Notes under the pieces: generated by a model
What the model was told of the DNA's origin: nothing
What the model saw: only the letters and a program-made list of their open reading frames with translations
Database searches by the model: none
Assembly (NCBI GenBank): GCA_045628725.1
Contig: JAZQPT010000063.1
Coordinates: 1-28,228 of the forward strand
Source: JACQGD01 sp045628725
GTDB taxonomy: Bacteria > Patescibacteriota > Saccharimonadia > Saccharimonadales > Saccharimonadaceae
DNA length: 28,228 nucleotides
Reading direction: 5' to 3'
Part shown: positions 1 to 9,029 of the stretch, in pieces
How positions within the stretch are numbered: position 1 is the stretch's first letter
Layout of the letters: every line of letters begins with the position of its first letter
Translations under genes and position numbers: made by a program

Positions 1-359
1 ACATAGTCATCTCTATATTCTATATCTAATGTCGTAAAAGATATATTGTGCGACGTTAAATCTATATATAAAACATGAGTACTTATACTACTTATTTATA
101 TACAATTCTGTTTCGCCATGTTCATTATTTTTTAATATACCCTGTTTTGTCATACTACTTACGTCACGTGCTCATGTGGCTGTCACGTTCATAGATATTG
201 TCCGTACACCTGATCTTATTTGTATAATCCACGCATTGCATACGCTAAGTTGACCACATGCGTATTGAATGACCCGGTGGTCATAATGTAATCCCAGATG
301 CCTAATAACTGCGATAAATAATGTTCTATTTTTGTTCTATACTTTGATTCATTGTTTTC
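1..359. other. AT-rich stretch without a recognised gene
   Basis: No convincing reading frame is visible on either strand. The only structure I could pick out is a 7-bp inverted repeat, TGACCAC at 251-257 and GTGGTCA at 277-283, without a U tract. A TATAAT on the plus strand near 222 has no well-spaced -35 and no gene behind it. The stretch may be the spacer beyond the 3' end of the minus-strand genes to its right. Confidence 0.5.
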
Positions 360-578
360 TTATTTCCGCTGTGACGTCATACAAAGAATATCAATGATAG
401 TATCAACCATATGATAATAATCGGGACGCCGAAGAAGATATACTGTACTCCACTCCAAAAGATGGAACTTCCCCATGGGTCGTTGCAGATTTGTTTCATC
501 ATTGAATCGTGGAGGCATTCGTATGATTGTGGATCCATGCTCAGCGCCGAATGTGTTTAATCGGGCTAGTATTTGCAT
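360..578 (-). CDS. Hypothetical 72-aa protein
   Basis: A short frame lying 27 bases downstream of the VirD4-like ATPase gene on the same strand, so it could be the last gene of that transcript. A weak Shine-Dalgarno-like AGGCAGG sits about nine bases before the ATG. The product is mixed in character, with several Arg and Tyr residues in the middle (LLRRPDYYHMVDTI), no signal peptide, no membrane helix and no motif I recognise. No terminator is visible after the stop. It could be a chance frame; I list it because of its position and the possible ribosome site. Confidence 0.3.
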   Translation of the reverse strand: MQILARLNTFGAEHGSTIIRMPPRFNDETNLQRPMGKFHLLEWSTVYLLRRPDYYHMVDTIIDILCMTSQRK

Positions 579-605
579 GTGATTAACCTGCCTATACCCT
601 ATCGC

Positions 606-3600
606 CTAGCGTAGTCGCAGTAAGCCATCTTCTTCAGGCTGCGGTTGTGGCTGCGGTTGTGGCTGCGGCTTTGGCTGTACGGGTTGATGCTTGTGAGCAG
701 GCTGATGATGTGGGGCTGCTGGCGCAGGAGTCTGCTTATCAGGTGATGTAGGGGGCTTGTCTGCCCGAGGTGACCTGTGTTCGACATTTAGTTTTGAGGC
801 GTCATGAGCGGGTTGCTGTACGGGCTTAGGAGTGGGAGTAGTAGGTACAGGTGCAGGAGCAGCGGCATTATGCTGCGCTGAATCAGCAGTAGCCGCGCCC
901 TCGCCTTGCTGGCTTGGCTTTTTCTTGCGACTACGTGATCGTTTTTTCTTTGGCGGAGCGTTCGGGTCGATTGGCGCTGAACTTTGATTTGAAGGGGCTG
1001 GTGCTGCGCTACTCCCCTGCTCTACAGGTTGTTGTGGAATGACAGTTGTCGCTGGCGCTGAGGCTGCTGCCGGCTGCTTAGGTGGACGTGGCTGCTGCGC
1101 TGCCGTAGGCGTCACCATTTGTGTCTGCGCATTGATTGGCCACTGTTTTGACTGCTTTGCTGGTTGAGGTGCCTGCTTTTTTGGATCCATAGGGGTGACG
1201 GCATCGGAAATTTCTTTCTGGATGTCAGCGCGTGCGCGGCTGTATAGTTTACGGGTGTTTTCGATAATGTAGGCTGAATTATCTGTCTGCGGTGGCGGTA
1301 GTTCGAGAGTACGAGCACTAAAGGCCGGCGTTTTTTCGCCACCAATAACCATATTAATGACGAAGTTACGGTTTGCCATTTGCAGGAGGTCATTTGCTTC
1401 AAACTGAGGCTCGAATTGCTTAACGAGGATAGGAGCATCGTCTGCGGAAACACGGAAAGTAATCATCGTACCAACGTTACCAAACACAGCGTCACGAACT
1501 GTTTCGTCCATTTGTGAAATGTACTGGTTGGCGACGGTAAGATTAAGGCCGTATTTACGCGCTTCGGACAAGATCGTCGCGAACGAATTAGTCGCGAAGT
1601 TTTGGAATTCGTCCACGTACAGGTAGAACGGCCGCCGGTCAGCAATATTCGGAATATCACTTCGTGACATTGCCGCTAGCTGAATTTTTGTAACAAGGAA
1701 CGATCCTAGGATGCTTGAGTTGTCTTCACCGAGGAGTCCTTTGGATAGGTTGACGATCAGAATCTTACCTTCGTCCATGATTTCACGGATATTAAAGGTA
1801 GATTTTGGCTGGCCGATAATATTACGGATGATTGGATTGGCGGTGAATGCGCCAACTTTGTTAAGGATTGGAGCGATAGCTTCGGCCTGGAACTTCTCTG
1901 TCCAGCTGGCGAATTCAACATTCCAAAACTGCAGCACTACAGTGTCCTGACAGTACGTCAAGGTTTCTTTACGGAATTTCTTGTCTGTGAGCATGCGTGT
2001 AATATCAAGCATTGTTGTCTCTGGACGATCAAGTAGCGCAAGGATGGTGTAGCGCAGAATATACTCAAGACGCGGTCCCCAGCTATTGCTAAACATGCGC
2101 TCTAATACTCCGATGACTTCAGAGCTAATGTTTGATTTCATGTTAGGATCGATGACTTCAAGGGGGTTGAACCCTAGCGGGAATGATGTGTCGGACGGGT
2201 TGAAGTAGATGACGTCTTTGATACGACTAGCAGGGATGAATTTCATGTTGTCGATAGCAAAGTCACCGTGCGGATCGATGATAGCATACCCTTGTCCGTG
2301 GAAGATGTCGGATAACGCCAAAAGAGCCAGCGTACCAGACTTACCTGCCCCTGTCTGGCCGATGATGTACATGTGACGCGAGCGGTCGTAGCGGAGCATG
2401 CCAAACTGATGGTTGATGCCACGGAAATTTGTCAGGCCAAACGCACTGATATTTTCGTCGATGGCGCTGTTGCCAGTGATGACGGGTAGTTTTGACGGTG
2501 GTTCGGCGGTTTTACTGCTAGCCCAGACGATATTTGGCGTTTCGACGTTGGTATGAGGAAGATGGAATACTGAAGCCAATTCTTCGATGTTCAAGATGTA
2601 ACCTTTATCGATAAACAGACGTGAGCGGTATTTTGCCAAGTCCTCGGTCTTGAAACTAGCGCCACTGACTTTGAATCCATTAAGATTCGTACTGTTGTAC
2701 TGTTTGAACGTACCGACGATTGCTTGCATGCGTAGCTTGCCGTTAGTACTACTCTCCCCCAGGTAGGCAAGACGAATTTTAACTTGGTAGCCAAGTTTTG
2801 TCGCTTTCTTCTCTGCTTCGCTGATACGTGTTTTGTCGCGTTCAGAAAGTTCCTTTACGACCGGTGCGCCGCCAGCACCTTGCTCAGGCGGTTTCCAGAA
2901 TGCCTCTAGGATGCCAAATATCCATTTTGCATCAAAGCCTTTGCCGTCAGTCAAGAAGCCAAAGGGATTGCCGCTACCGCCGTTTTTGACGGATTTTATC
3001 CAGCTGTCAGTGGATTTGTGCCAGTCGTCTGCGATTGGGCGAACGAGTACTTGAATCCAGACTTCTTCACCGGTTGATTCAAGTTTTGCTAGTGTTCCTG
3101 TTATTCCCGCAAGAGGGTCAACTTCAAAGCTCTGGAATGTTTTAATTGGCAAGAATTCGCTACCGGTCATGGCAATTTCGCTGGTGTAAATGACGCTGTG
3201 GTTACGTTCGTGTGCGACGTAATCTTCGTCAGCCTCGTGGATCTGAACAGTAGGATACTGCGCGTAGATCTGTCCTTCGACAAAGCTTTGGAGTGATTTT
3301 GGCACCCAAACGTAAAACCTAATCTGGCCATTAACAGAGGCGATTTCGAAGCTGAGGTGTTCTTGTATGCCACCATTTAGCTTTAGTTCGTCTTTGTCAC
3401 GCAAGATTCCGTGCAAGCTGGCAAAGAGTTGCTCTGCCGCCATTTCTGACTTGTCATTGGCTTTTGGAATTTCAAGTACTAGCAGTGTACTTTCGATAGA
3501 TTTGACGATGTCGATCCGCTGATAATTACGCCACGTTAAGTAACCTAAAGTAAGCACGATGGGAACCCATACGTACCACGAGAGAAGAAGACCGATGATC

Positions 3601-3617
3601 CAGGAAATAACTTCCAT
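606..3617 (-). CDS. Membrane-anchored VirD4/TraD-like ATPase with Pro/Gln-rich tail
   Basis: A 1003-residue P-loop ATPase of the type IV secretion coupling-protein (VirD4/TraD) superfamily, which uses ATP to move DNA or protein at the membrane. One hydrophobic segment (about residues 4-29) anchors the N-terminus. A 350-residue domain of unknown fold follows. Then come Walker A GQTGAGKS (about 417-424), the IIDPHGDF motif typical of these enzymes, and Walker B FYLYVDEF (about 663-670). The last 170-180 residues are low complexity: Pro/Gln/Ala-rich with a basic KKKRSRSRKKK cluster and a PQ repeat near the end. No relaxase, VirB4 or pilus-channel gene lies nearby, so the partner machine is unknown. 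Prepilin and dprA in the window make DNA transfer or uptake plausible, but this is inference. The start is the first ATG; the SD is poor (AAAGGGC). The ATPase call is firm, the exact role is not. Confidence 0.85.
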   Translation of the reverse strand: MEVISWIIGLLLSWYVWVPIVLTLGYLTWRNYQRIDIVKSIESTLLVLEIPKANDKSEMAAEQLFASLHGILRDKDELKLNGGIQEHLSFEIASVNGQIRFYVWVPKSLQSFVEGQIYAQYPTVQIHEADEDYVAHERNHSVIYTSEIAMTGSEFLPIKTFQSFEVDPLAGITGTLAKLESTGEEVWIQVLVRPIADDWHKSTDSWIKSVKNGGSGNPFGFLTDGKGFDAKWIFGILEAFWKPPEQGAGGAPVVKELSERDKTRISEAEKKATKLGYQVKIRLAYLGESSTNGKLRMQAIVGTFKQYNSTNLNGFKVSGASFKTEDLAKYRSRLFIDKGYILNIEELASVFHLPHTNVETPNIVWASSKTAEPPSKLPVITGNSAIDENISAFGLTNFRGINHQFGMLRYDRSRHMYIIGQTGAGKSGTLALLALSDIFHGQGYAIIDPHGDFAIDNMKFIPASRIKDVIYFNPSDTSFPLGFNPLEVIDPNMKSNISSEVIGVLERMFSNSWGPRLEYILRYTILALLDRPETTMLDITRMLTDKKFRKETLTYCQDTVVLQFWNVEFASWTEKFQAEAIAPILNKVGAFTANPIIRNIIGQPKSTFNIREIMDEGKILIVNLSKGLLGEDNSSILGSFLVTKIQLAAMSRSDIPNIADRRPFYLYVDEFQNFATNSFATILSEARKYGLNLTVANQYISQMDETVRDAVFGNVGTMITFRVSADDAPILVKQFEPQFEANDLLQMANRNFVINMVIGGEKTPAFSARTLELPPPQTDNSAYIIENTRKLYSRARADIQKEISDAVTPMDPKKQAPQPAKQSKQWPINAQTQMVTPTAAQQPRPPKQPAAASAPATTVIPQQPVEQGSSAAPAPSNQSSAPIDPNAPPKKKRSRSRKKKPSQQGEGAATADSAQHNAAAPAPVPTTPTPKPVQQPAHDASKLNVEHRSPRADKPPTSPDKQTPAPAAPHHQPAHKHQPVQPKPQPQPQPQPQPEEDGLLRLR

Positions 3618-3677
3618 AATATTGCCCTTTTATTGTCGCACCTTGTGTATCTGTATGCAAGGCGGAGCTATATTTTA

Positions 3678-3706
3678 ATTATAGCATAAAATCAGTTAAA
3701 TTACAA
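3678..3706 (-). promoter_or_regulatory. Promoter of the VirD4-like ATPase gene
   Basis: On the minus strand: -35 TTGTAA (3701-3706), a 17-base spacer and -10 TATAAT (3678-3683), with an extended TG one base before the -10. Transcription would start near 3671 and leave a leader of about 54 bases. Confidence 0.7.
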
Positions 3707-3773
3707 TATCTGTGTCATCTTAGACATGATTTTGAGATTAGTCGCTATTTTATTTAGTTAAGTAACTTGTTTC

Positions 3774-4181
3774 GTTCTTTAGCCAAAGAACCAAGTCCTT
3801 CTTTTGGGTAACAAAAGAAGCAAAATATTTGTGACGGCTTCCCTTCTCCGGGTAGCCTCGTAATAAAAGAATTGTCGCTGCGGAACACCTTCATGATTAC
3901 ATTCAGGTGGTCAAAATTCATATCGATTTTATTTAATTTTGACACGTCCTCGCGAATTACTCAGTTCTTTTATTTCTTGCCTACTCGGGTCGGTGTAGGT
4001 GTCACGACTAGTTATGCTTTTATTCATTCTCGCTACGCGTACGCGTAGCGAGAGATACAATGCTCATCCCTGTTCGTGACCTCTGCAGAACGGGACTTTA
4101 GCCGCGGGGTGAAGCCGTCATAAAAGTTTTGTTTCTTTTGCGTCAAAAGAAAGGATTTTTTGGTTCTTTCGTAAAAAAGAA
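3774..4181. repeat. Non-coding block bounded by divergent 70-base inverted repeats
   Basis: The left arm (3774-3841), read on the minus strand, aligns with the right arm (4111-4181) read on the plus strand. Both begin GAAGCCGTCA, then run through TTTTG and TTCTTTTG, then CAAAAGAA, and on to TGGTTCTTT, with a few substitutions and a short indel. Inside each arm TTCTTTTG and CAAAAGAA also pair as a local hairpin. The 270 bases between hold a 26-bp palindrome (4028-4053) and a CCTGTTC/GAACGGG hairpin (about 4069-4094), but no credible gene. The layout resembles a MITE or REP-like element. No target-site duplication was confirmed, so mobility is inference. Confidence 0.55.
4028..4053. repeat. 26-bp perfect palindrome
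   Basis: Thirteen bases, TCTCGCTACGCGT, are followed at once by their exact reverse complement, with no loop. Pairing stops at 4027/4054. No U tract follows on either strand, so it is not a normal terminator. A protein-binding site or cruciform is possible. The centre is an alternating CGCGTACGCG stretch. Confidence 0.85.
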
Positions 4182-4197
4182 TGTGCGGTTTTTATCT

Positions 4198-4253
4198 GAT
4201 AAAAGAAAAACCCGACTCGAGGACGTCGCCGAGCGAGTAGCTCGAGGCGGGTT
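4198..4253 (-). terminator. Rho-independent terminator after the sigma-region-4/HARE gene
   Basis: AACCCG-a-CTCGAG (4209-4221) pairs with CTCGAG-g-CGGGTT (4241-4253), 12 pairs with one mismatch. On the minus strand the hairpin is followed by a run beginning TTTTTCTTTT. It lies about 100 bases past the stop of the gene ending at 4350. Confidence 0.8.
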
Positions 4254-4349
4254 CTCGTGTACTGCATTTATGATTACATTAATATAATACTTACCATAAG
4301 CAAATACGCAGCCGAAACTGCGTATCACGTCGCTCTCAAGGAGACTTCT

Positions 4350-5405
4350 CTACTCTGCGAGTGCGTACGTTGCTTTTGCAACACGCTTGAACTGCGGTTT
4401 GCTCTGTAGATTCAAGAGGATGGTTGTTTCTTTTACCTGGCGGTTTTTGAGGACACGCTTGACGATTTCGTCGCGGTGAAGTGGTTCTGGTGATTTGCGC
4501 AGGATGTCAGCGATCGTATCGGCGACTGTTCCCTTGCTGTAGCCCCAGCTGTCGAGTGCGTAGATGCCACGACCGATCAACACGAACCGCTTGTCTTTGA
4601 TAAGCTCGTTGTGGATCGCCTGTGTCGTCACGTTTTTGCGGCTGAATGTGCTGTCTTTGATAGCTTCAGAGATTTCACTAAAGTGGAGAGGTTTACCGTT
4701 TTCTGCAAGGATAACGTAGATTTTATCGCGGATATTCTTTGGGTTAACGGTTGGCCATTTGTTGAGGCCCCACATGTCTTTAAGGTGTGATAGGTGCTTG
4801 CTGACGCTCGCAAGTGCACGTACGATTGACGGGTGCTCGTAGTTGAGCTGTTCGTGTAGTTGATCAATCGTGAGGGGTTCACCGTGCTTTTTGATAGTCT
4901 TTACGATCTCATCGATTTCAGCACGAATTTTCTTCTCGTCGCCGTATTCAGAAATACCGGCAGCTAGTCGATAGTTGTCGTTTTCGTTGACAACTGTTAG
5001 ATGTGGAGCAAGTTCGGCGATAAAGGCTACGCGAGATCGCTTCAGGTTGTCTGCTTTGCTGTCGATTCGTGCAGTTAGGTCGTTGATAGTCGCAAGACGT
5101 CCCATCTCTGAAAGTTCGCGAACGAGTACTTTTTCGATTGCAGGAACAGAAGGGATTTTACCCTCTTCGGCGGCGATTTTTAGACGGATGAGGATCGCTT
5201 TTTCAAGCTGTCGAACACGTTCACGTGTGATACCAAGAAGTTCTCCGATTTGTTCAAGTGTTTCTTTTCGGTCGTATAGTCCAAAGCGACGAGTAATGAT
5301 TTCACGTTCACGGTCTTGGTCGATTGCTCCAAGAATTGCCTCTACTGTCGTGTCGATATCGGGAGTTGTTGTCGTCGGGTTTTCTGATTTTGGCGTGTCG
5401 CTCAT
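4350..5405 (-). CDS. Sigma-region-4 protein with HARE-HTH winged helices
   Basis: This 351-residue protein looks like a transcription factor built from a sigma-70 region 4 and winged-helix domains. Residues about 30-75 carry the region 4.2 pattern: RRFGL, then LEQIGELLGITRERVRQLE, the helix-turn-helix that reads -35 boxes in true sigma factors. Later segments (about 145-215, 220-285 and 290-350) have the look of HARE-HTH units, as in the RNA polymerase delta subunit: for example ILAENGKPLHFSEISEAI, and a similar repeat near the C-terminus (LRKSPEPLHRDEIVKRVL). There is no region 2 or 3, so it should not open promoters alone and may bind RNA polymerase as an accessory factor. It has a consensus promoter, an SD (AGAGGA, about 12 bases before ATG) and a terminator, suggesting strong expression. 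Domain calls are by eye. Confidence 0.8.
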   Translation of the reverse strand: MSDTPKSENPTTTTPDIDTTVEAILGAIDQDREREIITRRFGLYDRKETLEQIGELLGITRERVRQLEKAILIRLKIAAEEGKIPSVPAIEKVLVRELSEMGRLATINDLTARIDSKADNLKRSRVAFIAELAPHLTVVNENDNYRLAAGISEYGDEKKIRAEIDEIVKTIKKHGEPLTIDQLHEQLNYEHPSIVRALASVSKHLSHLKDMWGLNKWPTVNPKNIRDKIYVILAENGKPLHFSEISEAIKDSTFSRKNVTTQAIHNELIKDKRFVLIGRGIYALDSWGYSKGTVADTIADILRKSPEPLHRDEIVKRVLKNRQVKETTILLNLQSKPQFKRVAKATYALAE

Positions 5406-5472
5406 ATGGGTTATCGTCCTCTCTGCCTCACCACAGGATTAATTTATTCTATGTTGTATATACTTGTTATCC

Positions 5473-5501
5473 ATTATAAAACATATTTTTCATAATGTCA
5501 A
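5473..5501 (-). promoter_or_regulatory. Consensus sigma-70 promoter for the sigma-region-4/HARE gene
   Basis: -35 TTGACA (5496-5501), 17-base spacer, -10 TATAAT (5473-5478): an exact consensus match on the minus strand. A second possible start lies upstream, an extended -10 TGCTATAAT with the hexamer at 5538-5543 and no clear -35. The leader from the main promoter is about 60 bases. Confidence 0.85.
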
Positions 5502-5662
5502 ACACTTTTTCTAAGTTTGTTATTAAGGATTTAGTCAATTATAGCATGAAATAGACGTAAATAGTAAAGAGTGTCGTGAGACTTTTTATTCTGCTCTATT
5601 GTTTTATGATGTATATACAGAGGTAGAAAGATGTGTTCTAGCGCTATAGATAGCGTATATGG

Positions 5663-6445
5663 TTAGCAAGATCCACTGGTTGCGGTGCTGGAGGGGCGAA
5701 CATTCCATGTCTTAGTACCGGCCGTTGCTTGTATGCAGTAGGTATTCGCATTACCGCTTGGCTGAGGTGCGGGAAGTGGCTGCAGCATGACGCCGCCATT
5801 ACCAGGATTAGCCCAAGAATCCCAAAAACTCTCGATCGGGTAAGATCCACCCTGAGCAAGAAATCGTGAATTAAGCTGTGTGTAGAAATCACGAATAACG
5901 GCCTGCTGAGTCGGAAACCATGCACCGCCTGGCGGGACCGTGGCTGCATAATCGGAAAATGTATTTGCGGTGATTGGCGTGGGAAACACTTCTGTTTTCC
6001 AGCCGGTTATTTGCATACTGTCGTCGTTCCAATTGCCACACCCCGTAATGTAAGCGACTGGTAGGCCGCCTGCATTTATACCGTTCCCCTGCCCCGCATC
6101 GATTAAGTTTTGGCAAATTTGTGAAAGCAGAACGCCGTTTTGAACATTCGTTAAACTGCCGTAGTACGGGTGGGACGATACGACAAGAGACAAACTGATA
6201 TTATTAGACGATTTAAGATCTGGTGGGAGTGTTGTCGGATAGGTACCGTCAAATGATTTCGCTATATTCATTAACTTTGCAGCGTTGGTTAAATCGGTCC
6301 GCGCGTTAGAATCAAGCGCGCGTGACTGAATGCCGATATAAGCGATAGAGACTATCGCCCCAAGAATGCCGATGACGACGATAACGATGATGATTTCGAC
6401 GATAGTAAAACCACGTTGTTTTTTAGGTGCCCACCAATTATTCAT
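5663..6445 (-). CDS. Type IV prepilin-like protein
   Basis: A 260-residue pilin precursor. The N-terminus has the class III signal: basic leader KKQRG, cleavage expected between Gly12 and Phe13, then FTIVE with the conserved Glu at mature position 5, and a hydrophobic helix to about residue 36. The rest is a globular exported domain rich in Asn, Gly, Ser, Thr and Pro. It contains several cysteines (ICQNL, ITGCG, TYCIQ and the C-terminal SGSC) that could form disulfides. It would be assembled at the membrane into a pilus or pseudopilus. No prepilin peptidase, PilB/PilT or PilC is in the window, so it is an orphan here. A -10 TATTAT (6453-6458) lies only seven bases before the ATG with no SD, so the mRNA is probably leaderless. 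Confidence 0.85.
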   Translation of the reverse strand: MNNWWAPKKQRGFTIVEIIIVIVVIGILGAIVSIAYIGIQSRALDSNARTDLTNAAKLMNIAKSFDGTYPTTLPPDLKSSNNISLSLVVSSHPYYGSLTNVQNGVLLSQICQNLIDAGQGNGINAGGLPVAYITGCGNWNDDSMQITGWKTEVFPTPITANTFSDYAATVPPGGAWFPTQQAVIRDFYTQLNSRFLAQGGSYPIESFWDSWANPGNGGVMLQPLPAPQPSGNANTYCIQATAGTKTWNVRPSSTATSGSC

Positions 6446-6551
6446 TGCTAATATAATAACAGATTTAGCGATTATAAAATGGTAGTTGCGTCATTTCACC
6501 GTAGAGGTAAAGCGCCTAAAAATGTTCTAACGAGAGTTTTACAAAGAAAAT

Positions 6552-8939
6552 TTAGGCTTTTTTGCGACGTGCGGTGACCGTTTTCTTTGTGGCTGGTTTT
6601 TTCGCAGAAGTTTTTTTCGCAGGGGCTTTTTTGGCTGTGGTAGTTTTGCGGGCGAAGCGGCCTTTTGCAACTGGCGCATCGGCAAGCATTTGCTTTGCTT
6701 GCTCGTGAGTGATGTCTTTTGGTTCGACGTCTTTAGGAATTTTGGCGTTCTTTTTGCCGTCGGTGATGTAGGGACCGTAACGACCGTTCAAGACCTTCAC
6801 ACCGTCGCCAAAGTCGGATATGTTCTTCTCTGCTTCGGTTTTTAGCTTTGCGGCATAAAGTTCGAGCGCCTGATCGAGTGTAATATCGTGTGGATCGAGA
6901 GGTTTGATGCTGACAAATAATTTGTCGATCTGAATGTACGGACCAAAACGACCGATATTTGCTTTAATATCTTTGCCGTCTGCTGTTTGCCCGACTAATC
7001 GAGGTAGCTTAAACGCATGGAGTGCTTGTTCGAGAGTAATCGTTTCGATCTTTGTGCCTGCTGGCATTGGGGCGAACTGCGGTTTGTTCTCTTTGTCTTC
7101 GGTGCTGCCAAGTTGCAGCATTGGACCAAATCGGCCAAAGCGCGCAATGATTGGCTTGCCTGACTTTGGATCATTACCTACTTCTTTTGATGCGCCAACA
7201 GTGCTGCGGTCGATGCCGCCAGATTCGACGATAAGGTCATGGAATGGCTTGTAGAATGCACTGAGCATGGCGTTTCGGGCAAGTTTGTCCTCGGCGATAC
7301 GGTCGAATTCTTCCTCGACGCTGGCGGTAAAATCATAATCGACAACTTGTTCAAAGTGTTCGCTGAGGAAATCAGCAATTAATTCACCGCTTGGTGTTGG
7401 GACGAGTTTACCGCGGTCTGCACCCGTCTTTTCTTTGGTGACTTCACGTTCGATAGCGTCATTTTTGAAATTAAGCACGATGACATCACGTGGATTGCCT
7501 TCGCCCTCGCCCTTTACGACGTATCCGCGAGTTTGAACAGTATCGATAATCGTCGCGTAGGTACTTGGACGACCAATGCCGAGTTCTTCGAGTTTTTTAA
7601 CCAAGCTACCTTCGGTAAATCGTGCTGGCGGTCGAGCGAAAACCTGCTTAGCTGCTGCTTCTTGTAGGCTAAGGATGTCGTTTGACTGCATAGCTGGCAA
7701 TAGGTCGGCTTCTTTTTTGCTACCGCCATAGACTTTCAAGAATCCGTCGAATACGATGACTTCGCCTTTGGCTTCGAATGATTGATTGTTGGTGCTGATG
7801 GCGATGGTTACTGTCGTCTTCTCTAGTTTTGCCGGAGACATCTGGCTAGCGAGGGTACGATTGCGAATGAGGTTGTATAGTTTTTGGTCGTACTCGTTAC
7901 TGCTACCACGTTCTTGACCCATGTCTGTTGGGCGGATTGCTTCGTGGGCTTCCTGGGCGCTTGAGCTCTTGGTTTTGAACTGACGAACCTGTGAATACTC
8001 AGGGCCGTATTTACTTGTAATAAAATCTTTTGCGCTGGCAATTGCTTGTCCTGACAGGCTAACGCTGTCTGTACGCATATAAGTAATCTTACCTTCTTGG
8101 TAGAGTTTTTGCGCACTCGACATTGTTGCTTTTGATCCAAAGCCAAGTTTTGCATTGGCGTCTTGTTGCAATGTACTGGTTGTAAATGGTGCGCCAGGAT
8201 TACGTGTTGAAGGGCTTTTAGTGACATCGGTAACAGAGAACGTTGCGCCTCGTAGACTCTCAAGGAAACTCTGGGCTTCTGGTTCGGTATCGAAACGCTG
8301 CGGCAGTTCCGCTTTTACTTCTTGGTTGTCGTGGACGAATAACGCAGTAACTTTGAATTGGTATGATCCTTCAAACGTTTCGATCTCTCGTTCTCGTTCA
8401 ACAAGTAGACGAACAGCTGGGGATTGGACGCGGCCAGCAGATTTGCCGCCGGGTACTTTTTGCCATACGACAGGACTAAGTTCGAATCCTACGATGCGAT
8501 CAAGGATTTGGCGGGCTTGTTGGGCTGCGACAAGATTCATGTCGACAGTGCGAGGTTCTTTGACGGCAGCTTCGATAGCTGATTTTGTGATTTCATGGAA
8601 TACAATTCGTTTTGTCGTTTTTGGGTCAAGTTTAAGAACTTCACAAAGGTGCCAAGCAATGGCCTCCCCTTCGCGGTCTTCGTCGGTTGCAAGCCAGACT
8701 TCTTCGGATTCTTTGACGGCACGTTTTAGTTCGGCGACCGTTTTTTTCTTTTCTGGGTCGACTTCGTACTGAGTCTTGAATCCATTATCGACATCAATCG
8801 GCGGTGTGCCGTCGGTCGTTTTTTTAACGATAGAGCGAATATGGCCAATCGACGAGAGTACATGAAAATCTTTACCGAGATACTTCTCGATTGTCTTTGC
8901 TTTTGCGGGGCTCTCTACGATTACTAAATTTTTTGCCAT
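6552..8939 (-). CDS. topA: DNA topoisomerase I
   Basis: Type IA topoisomerase, 795 residues, which relaxes negative supercoils by transient single-strand cleavage. The Toprim domain opens with VIVESPAKAKTIEKYLG (Glu9) and has the acidic triad in ATDEDREGEA (Asp86, Asp88, Glu90). The catalytic tyrosine is Tyr287 in KITYMRTDS. The C-terminal third lacks cysteine zinc ribbons. Instead it has repeated GRFGP/GRYGP units (ARFGRFGPMLQLG, IGRFGPYIQI, NGRYGPYIT) of the Toprim C-terminal repeat type, followed by a Lys/Ala-rich basic tail (KKAPAKKTSAKKPATKK). Length and order fit bacterial TopoI. No SD is visible; AT-rich TATATA sequence abuts the ATG, so a leaderless start is possible. The next gene on this strand is the prepilin, 106 bases on. 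Confidence 0.98.
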   Translation of the reverse strand: MAKNLVIVESPAKAKTIEKYLGKDFHVLSSIGHIRSIVKKTTDGTPPIDVDNGFKTQYEVDPEKKKTVAELKRAVKESEEVWLATDEDREGEAIAWHLCEVLKLDPKTTKRIVFHEITKSAIEAAVKEPRTVDMNLVAAQQARQILDRIVGFELSPVVWQKVPGGKSAGRVQSPAVRLLVEREREIETFEGSYQFKVTALFVHDNQEVKAELPQRFDTEPEAQSFLESLRGATFSVTDVTKSPSTRNPGAPFTTSTLQQDANAKLGFGSKATMSSAQKLYQEGKITYMRTDSVSLSGQAIASAKDFITSKYGPEYSQVRQFKTKSSSAQEAHEAIRPTDMGQERGSSNEYDQKLYNLIRNRTLASQMSPAKLEKTTVTIAISTNNQSFEAKGEVIVFDGFLKVYGGSKKEADLLPAMQSNDILSLQEAAAKQVFARPPARFTEGSLVKKLEELGIGRPSTYATIIDTVQTRGYVVKGEGEGNPRDVIVLNFKNDAIEREVTKEKTGADRGKLVPTPSGELIADFLSEHFEQVVDYDFTASVEEEFDRIAEDKLARNAMLSAFYKPFHDLIVESGGIDRSTVGASKEVGNDPKSGKPIIARFGRFGPMLQLGSTEDKENKPQFAPMPAGTKIETITLEQALHAFKLPRLVGQTADGKDIKANIGRFGPYIQIDKLFVSIKPLDPHDITLDQALELYAAKLKTEAEKNISDFGDGVKVLNGRYGPYITDGKKNAKIPKDVEPKDITHEQAKQMLADAPVAKGRFARKTTTAKKAPAKKTSAKKPATKKTVTARRKKA

Positions 8940-9029
8940 ATATATATGTATGATGCTTTCGGTTTACGCTCTATTCAATTAAACACAATGGCTGATTGTA
9001 TGCAAATTCAATACATACGTCAAGGCGTT

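Noticed and set aside
3754..4328. Two 61-63-codon minus-strand frames in the inverted-repeat block
   Set aside because: They overlap the repeat arms and the terminator, and their peptides mirror the repeat sequence. No SD or promoter seen.
8479..8490. AGTTCGAATCCT resembles a tRNA T-arm
   Set aside because: It lies inside topA, encoding part of GFELSP, with no acceptor or anticodon stems around it.
8155..8772. 205-codon open frame antisense to topA
   Set aside because: Shadow of a firmly identified gene; composition Ser/Arg-rich and no ribosome site or homology pattern.
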